NCBI GenBank assembly: GCA_003597935.1 | Contig: QZJT01000017.1 | Location: forward strand, 1 to 44,653 | Length of the DNA stretch: 44,653 bases | Reading direction: 5' to 3' | Origin: Phycisphaerales bacterium | GTDB taxonomy: Bacteria; Planctomycetota; Phycisphaerae; UBA1845 | Shown here: in pieces, positions 1 through 8,968 of the stretch | Position numbering within the stretch: the stretch's first letter is position 1 | How the letters are laid out: every line of letters starts with the position of its first letter | Program-made: the position numbers and the translations under genes | The notes under the pieces: generated by a model | Databases searched by the model: none | Seen by the model: the letters and a program-made list of their open reading frames with translations, nothing else | Told to the model about the DNA's origin: nothing

Positions 1-177
1 GTCGCCATTCGCTTCGTACAAGTCAACCCATGAATGTACGCTGGTGCGCGAGACGCCGAACACCCGCGCCGCCTCTGCTTTACTCAAGCCTCTCTGGACG
101 ACTGCGTTCACGGTTCTTCGCCGGAGATCTTCTTTTCCGAGCACATTGAGCCTGCGAGCACCTTGTTTGCTTTCCAT
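1..177 (-). CDS. IS630-type transposase, N-terminal fragment (cut by window edge)
   Basis: Reading the minus strand from ATG at 177 gives 59 open codons that run off the window. Residues 18-51 (LRRRTVNAVVQRGLSKAEAA onward) form a helix-turn-helix: an arginine-rich helix, then GLSKAEAARVFGVSR, then TSVHSWVDLYEANGD. This is the N-terminal DNA-binding domain seen in IS630/Tc1-mariner-type transposases; the DDE catalytic domain would lie outside the window. The ATG is preceded by a short GGAG. The element lies directly beside a nuclease gene that lacks its 5' half, so it probably inserted into or deleted part of that gene. The exact IS end cannot be placed; it must fall between about 178 and 240. 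A stand-alone HTH protein is possible but less likely. Confidence 0.72.
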   Translation of the reverse strand, partial: MESKQGARRLNVLGKEDLRRRTVNAVVQRGLSKAEAARVFGVSRTSVHSWVDLYEANGD

Positions 178-204
178 GACTCCATTATCGGCAGATCTCG
201 ACTC

Positions 205-957
205 ATGTGTTCAGTTATTTATTGTCGGAGTAGTAATCGAGAACCGCCGTTCGAAGCAGGCGACAAGGGTTTCCGGGACACGATAATCCTCGAGTCCATT
301 GCGACACATGCCGCGAGGGAGTTTCCGGGCTCCCAGATTATCGTTGTCTCGGGAGACAAAGCCGTCATGGCGGGCACGGCACGCATCACCCGGCGCGGAC
401 TCGATGTCGTCGTCGTCAGCGACTTCGAGGATGCTGGTGACAGGGCACGATCGGAATATTTTTCTCGCGCTTGGGATCACGTCACCAAGCGCGCGCGAGA
501 GGAGGCGGCACATGTCGAGCAGTTTGAACCAGCGGTATTTGATGCCATTAGGAATGCTCGCATAAGTCGGACATTCTTCTTGTTCGGCTCCAAGGACATT
601 CTGAATGAAGGTGAATTACTCGAAGGAATCATCTCATGCACGCCTTTGAGGATTGCCGAAGCGTATCCCGGCGCGAAGGACTCAGACACAGAGCTGTCGT
701 CGGATCGCTATCCTCTAAGGGTCGAGGTTGATGTCGAGTTCAGACTGGCCGTTTCCGGCATCAGCATGCGCTCCATATTCGCTGAACCGCAGATTGCGAT
801 CAGTCAGCCCGGTGATTTCCCGTTCCGCCCTCTGGAAATAAGCAAGCATGAAGCGCGTGTCACTCGCCGAATCCGTGTTTTCGCGAGCGTAAGCGCTGCG
901 AGGGCCACCGAGCGCCGCTATACCGACTTTCGGGTAGAAGGTGTCGGCACCTATTGA
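205..957 (+). pseudogene. PIN-like (DUF4935-type) nuclease, 5'-truncated remnant
   Basis: The frame is open from 34 to 957, but the first part overlaps the IS630 gene on the other strand and does not look like protein. From the ATG at 205 the sequence resembles the second half of DUF4935/PIN-like proteins: a PPF segment, then FRDTIILESIATHA, then IIVVSGDKAVM. This is the D-x-I-I-x-E-S and V-S-x-D pattern that supplies later acidic residues of the PIN active site. The N-terminal strand with the first catalytic Asp is missing, which suggests loss through the adjacent IS630. About 180 residues follow, with a C-terminal region of unknown function. Such proteins are probable RNases, often in toxin or defence settings. 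The remnant is probably inactive. It converges with the DUF3800 gene, leaving 9 bp between stops. Base composition is less GC-rich than the housekeeping genes. Confidence 0.6.
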
Positions 958-966
958 CGGCGGAGC

Positions 967-1956
967 TTACCGGCGATGGACCGGCCGTTTGGCGGTCCTG
1001 TGGCTGGCGACTCGGCGCACGATCGTGCCGTACTTAAGCCTCACCTCCTCGGGCATCAGGTCGTCAAACGTAATGAGCCCAAGCACATCTTCAGGTGATC
1101 GCGGGTTGCACGCGCTGAGTTCCGCGAATACATCGGACCAACCCTCGACATTGTTGACGTCCATCATTGCCCGACGGGTGATTGCTGCTGAAACATCGGC
1201 AAGCTGAACTGCGGTGCTTTGGCGCGAGTCCACCCAGAATATGTTGTCGCGGAACAATCGCCCGAATTCCAACACGCTCCCTGATTCGTAGTGCTTCACG
1301 AACGAATGCTCCGAAGTGTGGATTTCATCTATGAGTTTCCACGGATCGACCTTGCTCCACGCAGTCAGCCATCCCAGTAGAATCCACCTGAACAGTCGCG
1401 CTTCGCGGCTATTTGGACGAGCTTGGACCGCGTCGATCTCGAAACGAACGTCAGCCCAGACATCGTCATCTGTGCTGTCGACAAAGATCACGGCGTCCCG
1501 TGCCACCTGATTGATGCACCTGCTCAGCAGGATGACTCGCAACGCTTGTTGCGGCGAGAGGTTCCGGAACTGCCGACCGAGCAATTCCAACTCCGCTCTC
1601 ATCGATTCATGCACGCACTTAGCGCCCTTGGAGTACAATACCCTGCAGACGCGCTCCGGGATGTCGGCGGCGTGTTCGTCCGTAATCCACGTCAGGTCAA
1701 GCGAGGCGGGCTCGATCAGCAGCGATCGCTGGTTGCGGACGGCCTGGATGAAGTCCATGCACTGGTCCACGTTCAAAAAGCGGCCCTTCACCTCGCTGCC
1801 CTGTCGTCCGACGCGTACAGCGAATTCTGACAGAATTTCGCGCAGGTGAGCTTCGGCAGAGTCGGGATACGCGACACCGGCTACTACGGCCGAGGCACTC
1901 GTCACCAACCCGCGCGGGATGCCGAAGTCACCACTCTCATCAAACCCAAACCGCAT
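967..1956 (-). CDS. DUF3800 domain-containing protein
   Basis: 329 aa. It begins MRFGFDESGDFG, the DESGD signature (D6, E7, D10) that opens DUF3800 proteins, which have an RNase H-like fold. A second acidic strand is VIFVDSTDDD (D160), and the family's C-terminal motif is WVDSRQSTAVQLADVSAAI (D243, Q251, D254). All presumed metal-binding acidic positions are therefore present, so the gene looks intact. No biochemical role is firmly established for the family. Members are common on mobile DNA and in defence-rich regions, which fits its neighbours here: an IS630 end, a truncated PIN-like nuclease and a tRNA gene. Codon use is less GC-skewed than in the chromosomal genes from 3000 onward, which suggests acquisition. 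The start is the ATG directly before the DESGD strand. Confidence 0.8.
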   Translation of the reverse strand: MRFGFDESGDFGIPRGLVTSASAVVAGVAYPDSAEAHLREILSEFAVRVGRQGSEVKGRFLNVDQCMDFIQAVRNQRSLLIEPASLDLTWITDEHAADIPERVCRVLYSKGAKCVHESMRAELELLGRQFRNLSPQQALRVILLSRCINQVARDAVIFVDSTDDDVWADVRFEIDAVQARPNSREARLFRWILLGWLTAWSKVDPWKLIDEIHTSEHSFVKHYESGSVLEFGRLFRDNIFWVDSRQSTAVQLADVSAAITRRAMMDVNNVEGWSDVFAELSACNPRSPEDVLGLITFDDLMPEEVRLKYGTIVRRVASHRTAKRPVHRR

Positions 1957-2157
1957 GATGTCGCCGCCAAGGGTTCAGTTCCCTCGTCCGAACCCAACCC
2001 CCTCATAACCCGAACGGGTTGTCTCTGCCAGACGGGCGAGACTTTCGGGAGCGATCGGGCCCGGTCTCCGCGGCGCCAGACGGCGAGGCACGCGAGGGGG
2101 GTCTCGGCGCGAGACTTCGAGCCGCCCGCATGTCGCTAAACTCTTGCGGCGCAGGGG

Positions 2158-2195
2158 GTAAAAACGCAAACGCCGAGGCCTCGCGGTCTCGGCGT
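2158..2195 (-). terminator. Rho-independent terminator of tRNA-fMet
   Basis: On the minus strand, a GC-rich hairpin (CGCCGAG ... CTCGGCG, 2171-2194) is followed by a T-rich run, the complement of GTAAAAACGCAAA. It lies about 50 bases beyond the 3' end of the tRNA and is oriented to end its transcript. Confidence 0.7.
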
Positions 2196-2241
2196 CGTGC
2201 GTTAACGGCTGGGTCGGCCCGTTTCGCACCGGCCGGTGAAC

Positions 2242-2314
2242 TAGCGGGGGCAGGACTCGAACCTGCGACCTCCGGGTTATGAGCCCGACGAGCTGCCAAC
2301 TGCTCTACCCCGCA
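2242..2314 (-). tRNA. Initiator tRNA-fMet (anticodon CAU)
   Basis: 73 nt, reading TGCGGGG at the 5' end and CCCCGCT plus discriminator A at the 3' end. The cloverleaf is complete: D arm GAGC/GCTC, anticodon arm TCGGG-CTCATAA-CCCGG, five-base variable loop, and T arm GCAGG-TTCGAGT-CCTGC. Two features mark it as initiator rather than elongator: three consecutive G-C pairs at the base of the anticodon stem, and an unpaired 1:72 position (U:U here, where E. coli has C:A). CCA is not encoded. The promoter is at 2327-2355 and the terminator at 2158-2195. Confidence 0.95.
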
Positions 2315-2326
2315 GTCTTCAGCGGG

Positions 2327-2355
2327 AGAGTAGGCTGCGCCCGCGAGCGTGTCAA
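2327..2355 (-). promoter_or_regulatory. Sigma-70-type promoter for tRNA-fMet
   Basis: On the minus strand, a consensus -35 TTGACA (2350-2355) is separated by exactly 17 bases from TACTCT (2327-2332). The first tRNA base is at 2314, 12 bases past the -10 box, so the primary transcript has only a few extra 5' nucleotides. Confidence 0.78.
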
Positions 2356-2492
2356 GCGGCGCGGCCGGGCAGTGCCGGGTGGGCATGCATGGTCCTGCGG
2401 CCGATGGCCCGAGGAGCGCCCGAAAGGACCGCGCCGCCGCCGGGGCGAGCGCTGTATGGTCGATAAATGCCGTTGCGACAGAGAGTCCGCGC

Positions 2493-2960
2493 GAATCTCA
2501 AGCCCGCGGCTCGCTGGGAGCGTCGGCGGGGGCTGAAGCCCGCGATTTGCTGGCGGGGGGCGATCCAGCACGCTGATTCGAAGCGCGGTGGATCGCCGTG
2601 CGTGAGTCGTAGCTGCAGCACCACAGGAGCGTCCGCGCGGGCTGAAGCCCAGGGCTCGTTGGGAGCGTCTGCGGGGGCTGAAGCCCGCGACTTGCTGGCG
2701 GGGGGCGATCCAGCACGCTGATTCGGAGCGCGGTGGATCGCCGTGCGTGAGTCGTAGCCGCAGCACCACAGGAGCGTCCGCGCGGGCTGAAGCCCAGGGC
2801 TCGTTGGGAGTGTCCGCGGGGGCTGAAGCCCGCGGCTCGCTGGCGGGGGGCGATCCAGCACGCTGATTCGGAGCGCGGTGGATCGCCGTGCGTGAGTCGT
2901 AGCTGCAGCACCGCAGGAGCGTCCGCGCGGGCTGAAGCCCGCTGCTCGCTGGAGGGGGGT
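2493..2960. repeat. 145-bp tandem array with paired REP palindromes (BIME-like)
   Basis: About 3.2 copies of a 145-bp unit. The marker CGATCCAGCACGCTGATTCG starts at 2561, 2706 and 2851. The palindromic core GGCTGAAGCC recurs at 2531, 2640, 2676, 2785, 2821 and 2930, with spacing alternating 109, 36, 109, 36, 109. Each unit therefore holds a close pair of REP-like palindromes plus a spacer body that contains its own 8-bp inverted repeat (GCGATCCA ... TGGATCGC). Copies differ by only a few bases. Open frames through the array on both strands follow from the repeat composition and are not genes. The array fills the gap between the tRNA promoter and the anti-sigma gene; 2356-2492 shows nothing else recognisable. 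Confidence 0.9.
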
Positions 2961-2997
2961 CCGCGCCGGCTTCGAGCCACGCGCGTCGCCGGCGGCG

Positions 2998-4008
2998 TTA
3001 CGGTTTGTAGCTCATCAGCAGCACCGGCGTGGCGGGGACCAGGAATGAATCGTCCCGGGACTGCTGCGCCTCGGTGCCGTTGTAGTGCTGGATCCCGGCG
3101 GCCAGCCAGATGTTGTCGTCGCGGGTGCGGAACGGGGTGGTCATCCACTTCACCTCGCCGTTGAGGCAGAGCACGTTCTGTCCGGCGCCGCCGTGCAGCG
3201 GCGAGTTCGTCGTGTTGGGGTTGACGCCGTCGTCGAAGAAGCCCTCGGGAAACAGCGGGTTCGAGTCCGCCATGTAGGCCAGCGAGCCGCCGTCGGACAT
3301 CGAGGGCGCCGCTCCCGACATGTTGAGCAGGTCATAGGTGCAGTTCGCGGCGGCGGGGAAGTCGTCCAGACGGCGGGCGTCAGCGACCTCGACCGCCGTC
3401 TGGTCGCCGGCCGGGCAGACGAACGCGCTCGGCCCGGTCACGTAGTCGTTCCTGACCAGCAGCCAGGCGTGACGGCTGTTCGACTGATGGACGGACCCGG
3501 GCGGGGTGGAATAGAGCCACGAGGCGCCGTTGATCGTCCCGGCGTTCGGCAAAGCGCCGCCATGCGCCTGCGCATACGCCGCCACACCGCGATAGATCGA
3601 CTTGAACTGGTCGGCGCACACCGTGCGCAGCGAGTGCCGCCGCAACTGGGCGATCCCGGGGAGCACCACACAAATGAGCAGCGCGATGCACGCCGCCACC
3701 GCCAGCAGGTCTCGCAGCGCGAAGCGCGATCCTCCGGCCGCGGGCGCGCCATCGTCCACCCATGTCTCAACGGTGGGCGGCTGGGCGGGCAGTTGCGTCA
3801 TGATGCGGTCGGCCAGGCCGGCCGGCGGCGTGGGCACGGTGAGCTGGTCCAGCGGCCGCAGCAGGCGCCCCAGCGCCTCGAACCGGGCGCGGGCCTCGGG
3901 CGATGATTCCAGCGCCGCCTGCAACTCGGCCCGCTCGTCGGCGTCGAGCCTTCCGAGGTGCAGGTCGAGCATCCGATCATCCAGCGGGGTGGGCTGTGGG
4001 TCTTTCAT
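2998..4008 (-). CDS. Membrane anti-sigma-like protein fused to a pseudopilin-like domain
   Basis: 336 aa. Residues 1-75 are a cytoplasmic helical region with the composition of anti-sigma factors (a short Asp/Leu-rich start, then a run of Glu/Ala/Arg helices), but the zinc-binding HxxxCxxC motif is absent. Residues 99-121 form one membrane helix. Outside the membrane, VCADQFKSIYRGVAAYAQAH (130-149) resembles the mature N-terminus of planctomycete DUF1559-type pseudopilins. Near the C-terminus, HGGAGQNVLCLNGEVKW resembles the H-X9-DG motif of the same family. It lies 10 bp downstream of an ECF sigma gene on the same strand, so it is probably that sigma factor's regulator. The pseudopilin-like ectodomain would be the sensor or an assembly domain; this is inference. 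Confidence 0.68.
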   Translation of the reverse strand: MKDPQPTPLDDRMLDLHLGRLDADERAELQAALESSPEARARFEALGRLLRPLDQLTVPTPPAGLADRIMTQLPAQPPTVETWVDDGAPAAGGSRFALRDLLAVAACIALLICVVLPGIAQLRRHSLRTVCADQFKSIYRGVAAYAQAHGGALPNAGTINGASWLYSTPPGSVHQSNSRHAWLLVRNDYVTGPSAFVCPAGDQTAVEVADARRLDDFPAAANCTYDLLNMSGAAPSMSDGGSLAYMADSNPLFPEGFFDDGVNPNTTNSPLHGGAGQNVLCLNGEVKWMTTPFRTRDDNIWLAAGIQHYNGTEAQQSRDDSFLVPATPVLLMSYKP

Positions 4009-4018
4009 GGAACCATCC

Positions 4019-4645
4019 TCAGTCCGTATCCTGCGCCCGGGCGCTGTGCTTCGACGGGTCCGTCGCGGCCCGGTAGGCCTCGGCGAAACTCGCCACGGCC
4101 GCGTGCAGGCGGCTCTTTACGGTGCCCAAAGGGATCCCGATGATCTCGGCGATCTGGCGATACTCGAACCGGTGGAAGTAGGCCAGCACCAGGATCTCGC
4201 GCCAGTCCGGTCGCAGGCATTCGACGATCTCCCGCACCAGCCGGCGCGACTCGGCCGCCTGCAAGCCGTGACTGGGGTGCTTGACCTCCTGCGCCAGCAC
4301 GCTGCGAAAGCGGAAGCCGCCCAGGTCGTCGTTCATCTCGGAACCGAGCGGCAACTCCTTGCGACGCCGCCGCTGGGAGCGCAGCCAGTCGCGCGTCTTG
4401 TTCGCGGCGATGGTGTACAGCCACGGTTTGAACGGCCGGTCCGGATCGAAGCGTGCCGCCGACACACTCACCTGCAGAAACACCTCCTGCACCAGTTCCT
4501 CGGTAGCGGCGCTGTCGCGCGTCATGCGGTAGACGAAGCGGAAGAGTTCGCCCGAATGGCGATGGACCAGCAACTCGAAGCCAGCCCGATCCCCTCGGAC
4601 GAAGTCCCGCATCAGGCGTTCATCGGTCGGCGCCGCGGTTCCCAT
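4019..4645 (-). CDS. ECF-type RNA polymerase sigma factor
   Basis: 208 aa from ATG 4645; an in-frame start at 4777 would add an unconserved leader. Sigma region 2 runs from LMRDFVRGDRAGFELLVHRH to the -10 recognition segment FKPWLYTIAANKTRDWLR. Region 4 has LRPDWREILVLAYFHRFEYR followed by the helix-turn-helix QIAEIIGIPLGTVKSRLHAA. The short linker and two-domain build are those of extracytoplasmic-function sigma factors. It is the first gene of a two-gene unit with the membrane anti-sigma/pseudopilin protein, which would hold it inactive at the membrane until a signal arrives. The divergent neighbour is an L,D-transpeptidase, so a cell-envelope signal is plausible but unproven. Confidence 0.88.
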   Translation of the reverse strand: MGTAAPTDERLMRDFVRGDRAGFELLVHRHSGELFRFVYRMTRDSAATEELVQEVFLQVSVSAARFDPDRPFKPWLYTIAANKTRDWLRSQRRRRKELPLGSEMNDDLGGFRFRSVLAQEVKHPSHGLQAAESRRLVREIVECLRPDWREILVLAYFHRFEYRQIAEIIGIPLGTVKSRLHAAVASFAEAYRAATDPSKHSARAQDTD

Positions 4646-4758
4646 GCCGTAGTCTACGCGAGAGCCGCGATTCGGTTCACGGCCGTCGGCTCGCCTGGCC
4701 GATTTTTCTTGACCTGATGCCACGACTATCGCGAACAACGCCGGTGCATAAAGCTGAA

Positions 4759-5364
4759 ATGCAGCAATTGAAGTCAAGCATTACGCTTTCGCGCCGCGGT
4801 GTGCTCGCGATCGCGGCCGCGGCCGTGGTCCCCACGGTTATCGGCCTGCACGCCGAGGGCACGCTGCGGGTGGCGGCCGCGCCTGCCGACCCGGTCGTGA
4901 TTCACGATCCCCACGTTGTGATCGTCAAGTCGAAGCGGATCGCGTACCTGCTCGACGGTGACCGCGTCGTTCGCTGCTATGACATCGACCTCGGATTCGC
5001 TCCGGTCGGACAGAAGCGCACCGGCCACGACGGACGGACGCCGGAGGGGGCATTCCGCGTCGTGAGCATCAACCCGGCCAGCGGCTACGGCCGGTTCGTC
5101 GGCCTGAATTATCCAGATCGGCCGGCCGTGCAGCGCGGCGTCCTCGAAGGGCTGATCTCGGCGGGCGACGCGGCCGGAATGATCGAGGCGCTTGAAGCCG
5201 GGCGCTGCCCGGACTGGCGCACGCCGCTGGGCGGCGGCATCGGGATCCACGGCGGCGGGCGCGGCGTCGACTGGACGGCCGGGTGCGTGGCGGTCAGCGA
5301 CGAGGCCGTCGAGGAACTGTTCCGCGTCCTGCGGGTGGGCGATACGGTTGAGATTCTGCCCTGA
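4759..5364 (+). CDS. L,D-transpeptidase (YkuD domain), Tat-exported
   Basis: 201 aa from ATG 4759, chosen over ATG 4717 because it puts a clean signal sequence at the N-terminus. Residues 11-29 read SRRGVLAIAAAAVVPTVIG, a twin-arginine (Tat) signal. The YkuD domain follows (about 46-200): PEGAFRVVSINPASGYG, then the catalytic block with IHGGG (H164) and DWTAGCVAVS (nucleophile C176). The usual Arg after the catalytic Cys is replaced. The family forms 3-3 cross-links in peptidoglycan or attaches proteins to it, in the periplasm. It is divergent from the ECF sigma operon. With the amidase at 17844 it implies a peptidoglycan wall. Confidence 0.88.
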   Translation: MQQLKSSITLSRRGVLAIAAAAVVPTVIGLHAEGTLRVAAAPADPVVIHDPHVVIVKSKRIAYLLDGDRVVRCYDIDLGFAPVGQKRTGHDGRTPEGAFRVVSINPASGYGRFVGLNYPDRPAVQRGVLEGLISAGDAAGMIEALEAGRCPDWRTPLGGGIGIHGGGRGVDWTAGCVAVSDEAVEELFRVLRVGDTVEILP

Positions 5365-5417
5365 TGCGGACAAGATAGCGGCGCCCGCACGGATCGATCT
5401 TGTCGTCGAAGCGCTCC

Positions 5418-6913
<1,496 letters not shown>

Positions 6914-6923
<10 letters not shown>

Positions 6924-6945
6924 AGTCCGCGGCTCGCTGCGGTTA
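6914..6945 (+). repeat. Degenerate REP element overlapping a stop codon
   Basis: GGGGTGAAGTCCGCGGCTCGC matches the right half of the REP family in the 2493-2960 array (GGGCTGAAGCCCGCGGCTCGC) with two changes. It spans the TGA stop of the sigma-54 activator. Confidence 0.55.
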
Positions 6946-7974
6946 CTTCTGGAAGATAGGCAGGAGGCGGTTGGGCATCTGCAGGATGATGAGGGCCATG
7001 GCGGTGCCGTATTCGTTGCCGGCCTGGCCGCGCCAGAAGCCTTCGTCGGTGCGGCGCTGGAGCAGTTCCTCCCGCACGGCCGGCCACCAGGACTGCCAGT
7101 GCCGGTCGCCGGCCAGGAACATCGCCTGGGCCGCGTAATAGTGGCCGTAGAAATAGTGGCTGACGGTGCCGCTGGCGGGGGGGCGGAAGCGGTCGACGTA
7201 TTGCAGGCCGCGCTCCAGTTCCTCGCCGCTGTAGATGCCGGCGTATTGCAGCGCCGCCACCGCGGCGGCGGAGCGCGAGAACGCCGAGCCGCCGGTGGTA
7301 AGCATGTACCGGAACCCGCCGTCGGGGTTCTGGCTCTTCCTGACGTATTCCACGGCCTTGTCGATCACGTCCTTCTCGACGTAGATGCCGGCGTTGCGGG
7401 CGGCCCGCAGGGCGTTCATCTGGCAGACGGTGACCGAGATGTCGGCGTCGTTGCGCACCGGCTGATAGCGCCAGCCGCCCTCTTCGTTCTGGGTGGAGAC
7501 GATCAGCCGCACCGCCTTGCGCAGCGTCTCGCGCACTTCCGGGCGCGGCGTCATGCCGTAGACTTCAGCCAGGAAGAGCGTGGCGAAGCCGTGGCCGTAC
7601 ATCGGCCCGTGAGACGTCTGGGCTGCCAGCATCCCGCTTTCGGAACTGTGGTTGACGATGAAGGTGATGCAGCGATCGACGTTGTCGCCGTAGCGCCCGC
7701 GACCGGGAGTGCTGCCGTCCATCATGAAAGCCAGCCCGCACAGCCCGGTGATGCCGACGTGGGGACCGTAGTGCGAGAGATTGCCGAAGGCCCCGTCGGC
7801 GGCCTGATGGTCCGCCAGCCATTGGAGGCCCCGCTCGACCGCGTCGAGTTGGGCCTGGGTCAGCTCACCGCTGCCGGGCGCATCGCCGGGCGGTTCGTCC
7901 TGGGCGGCCGGGATCGCGGCGAGGGCCGGTGCGGCTGCCAACGCGACGGTCGTGGCGATCACGTGCTGAATCAT
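6943..7974 (-). CDS. Secreted squalene-cyclase/prenyltransferase-repeat protein
   Basis: 343 aa. An N-terminal signal peptide (MIQHVIATTVALAAAPALAA) is followed by alpha/alpha-barrel repeats of the prenyltransferase/squalene-cyclase type. They are visible as recurring W-L-x-x-H-Q-x-x-D-G-x-F and Q-N-x-x-G-G-W/F motifs (AVERGLQWLADHQAADGAFG, STQNEEGGWRY, SQNPDGGFRY). The catalytic DXDD of squalene-hopene cyclase and the zinc site of protein prenyltransferases were not seen, so a terpene cyclase function is not supported. Planctomycetes carry many such secreted proteins of unknown role. The gene is followed upstream by a small Pro/Gln-rich protein gene (8153-8818) on the same strand; the two may be co-transcribed despite a repeat-bearing spacer. 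Confidence 0.8.
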   Translation of the reverse strand: MIQHVIATTVALAAAPALAAIPAAQDEPPGDAPGSGELTQAQLDAVERGLQWLADHQAADGAFGNLSHYGPHVGITGLCGLAFMMDGSTPGRGRYGDNVDRCITFIVNHSSESGMLAAQTSHGPMYGHGFATLFLAEVYGMTPRPEVRETLRKAVRLIVSTQNEEGGWRYQPVRNDADISVTVCQMNALRAARNAGIYVEKDVIDKAVEYVRKSQNPDGGFRYMLTTGGSAFSRSAAAVAALQYAGIYSGEELERGLQYVDRFRPPASGTVSHYFYGHYYAAQAMFLAGDRHWQSWWPAVREELLQRRTDEGFWRGQAGNEYGTAMALIILQMPNRLLPIFQK

Positions 7975-7989
7975 CGGGTCTCAGACTCC

Positions 7990-8061
7990 AAGAGGTCGAA
8001 GGTCGAATGGCAAGCGTCGAATAGCGAGTGGCGAATGGCGGAGGTCAAAGGTTGAATGCGG
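7990..8061 (+). repeat. Degenerate heptamer array (GGTCGAA / TGGCGAA), purine-rich on plus strand
   Basis: Head-to-tail 7-base units such as GGTCGAA and TGGCGAA with drift. This array and the one at 8112-8150 face each other, so their strands are partly complementary and could form a long stem. Confidence 0.75.
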
Positions 8062-8111
8062 AAACCCCGTGCATTGCACCCTTGCACGGCTTGGCGACCA
8101 CGCGGGCTGGT

Positions 8112-8150
8112 CTTCATTCGTTATTCGCCATTCGCCACTCGCCATTCTCT
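8112..8150 (-). repeat. Heptamer array just after the stop of the 8153 gene
   Basis: Units of CATTCGC/CATTCGT with period 7 on the plus strand, that is GCGAATG in the sense of the minus-strand gene that ends at 8153. It begins three bases past that stop codon. Confidence 0.78.
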
Positions 8151-8152
8151 GC

Positions 8153-8818
8153 TCACGGCTGATCCAGGCCGTCATCGTCGCTCTGTAGCGCGCGGTAATA
8201 CCGTTCGATCCAGGCCTGGTAGCGTTCGAGCATGCGTTCACCGAAGCTCTGCAGGATCTCATCGCGGTCGCGCTGGGGCAGGTGGCCCCATCCGCGGCGG
8301 CGGTCGATGAGCGACCCGTCCAAGGCAGCGCCTTCGACTACGCCGGCGCCCTCGGGAGCGGCCTGATCCGGCTCCCCGACCTGCCGCGTGGCATCCCGTC
8401 CGTCCTGCCGGCCCGGCGGCTGCTGCTGCGGTTTCGATGGATCCTGACGGCGGCGGGTGTCGCTCTGTGCCGGTGGCATTTCGGAGGAGCGGCGTCGCTG
8501 GCGCGACGCGGCCGCCTGGATGGCGTCGTCCAACTCTTCGAGGATCTTCGCTTGAACCGCCTGAGTCTCCTCCCCGGGGTCGAAACCCAGGTCGAGCCGC
8601 CGCTGCGCCTCGGCCATCAGGCGAAGGATGCGATCCATGACATCGTCATCGGCGTCGCCGGTGGTCTTGCGCAGCAGCCGATCGGCCAGATCGTCATCCT
8701 CGTCCTTCTCCTGGACGGGAGCCACTTCCTGCTGCGGTGCGCCGAGGGCAGACGCCTCGATGCCCGCCGGCGTGCTCGGGCTGAAGATCAGAATGGCCAT
8801 CCACGCGAGCGTATTCAT
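8153..8818 (-). CDS. Exported Pro/Gln/Arg-rich protein, planctomycete type, function unknown
   Basis: 221 aa from ATG 8818; a GTG at 8824 is also possible. The signal-like start (MNTLAWMAILIFSPSTPAG) leads into an acidic stretch, then a helical segment (DDDVMDRILRLMAEAQRRLD), then a low-complexity Pro/Gln/Arg region. The conserved-looking C-terminus reads GWGHLPQRDRDEILQSFGER, followed by a Y-x-x-x-I-x-x-Y-Y-R-x-L ending. This 'WG-LP-R-R-x-x-I-x-Q ... Y ... YYRAL' tail recurs in planctomycete proteins beside squalene-repeat genes, as here. I do not recognise a catalytic domain. It may be a short periplasmic partner of the 6943-7974 protein. Confidence 0.62.
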   Translation of the reverse strand: MNTLAWMAILIFSPSTPAGIEASALGAPQQEVAPVQEKDEDDDLADRLLRKTTGDADDDVMDRILRLMAEAQRRLDLGFDPGEETQAVQAKILEELDDAIQAAASRQRRRSSEMPPAQSDTRRRQDPSKPQQQPPGRQDGRDATRQVGEPDQAAPEGAGVVEGAALDGSLIDRRRGWGHLPQRDRDEILQSFGERMLERYQAWIERYYRALQSDDDGLDQP

Positions 8819-8916
8819 ACTCACCTGTCATTCATTGTATCATTCGCAGCCCTCGCGGTCGACCGTCAACCCGGCCGGCGGAGGCACGTGCCGGACGTTC
8901 CCGAATCCGCGATCAT

Positions 8917-8944
8917 TTGCAAATCCCCCGGTGCGGGCTAGATT
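8917..8944 (+). promoter_or_regulatory. Putative sigma-70 promoter of leuS
   Basis: TTGCAA (8917-8922), a 16-base spacer and TAGATT (8939-8944) end 24 bases before the leuS ATG. This implies a very short leader, with no room for a T-box. Confidence 0.5.
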
Positions 8945-8968
8945 CTGCCCAGCCTTGCGGTATCCACC

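Noticed and set aside
34-204. N-terminal 57 codons of the frame that continues into the PIN-like remnant
   Set aside because: They lie opposite the IS630 HTH coding sequence, whose protein is clearly real, and do not look like a PIN start.
1998-2020. 11-base match (CTCATAACCCG) to the anticodon region of the tRNA, within a small palindrome
   Set aside because: It is in the opposite orientation to the tRNA, so it is not a simple attachment-site duplicate; the match is short and may be chance.
2305-3164. Several long open frames on both strands across the 145-bp tandem repeats
   Set aside because: They exist only because the repeat lacks stops in several frames; the proteins are Arg/Pro/Ser-rich repeats of the DNA unit with no signal of coding.
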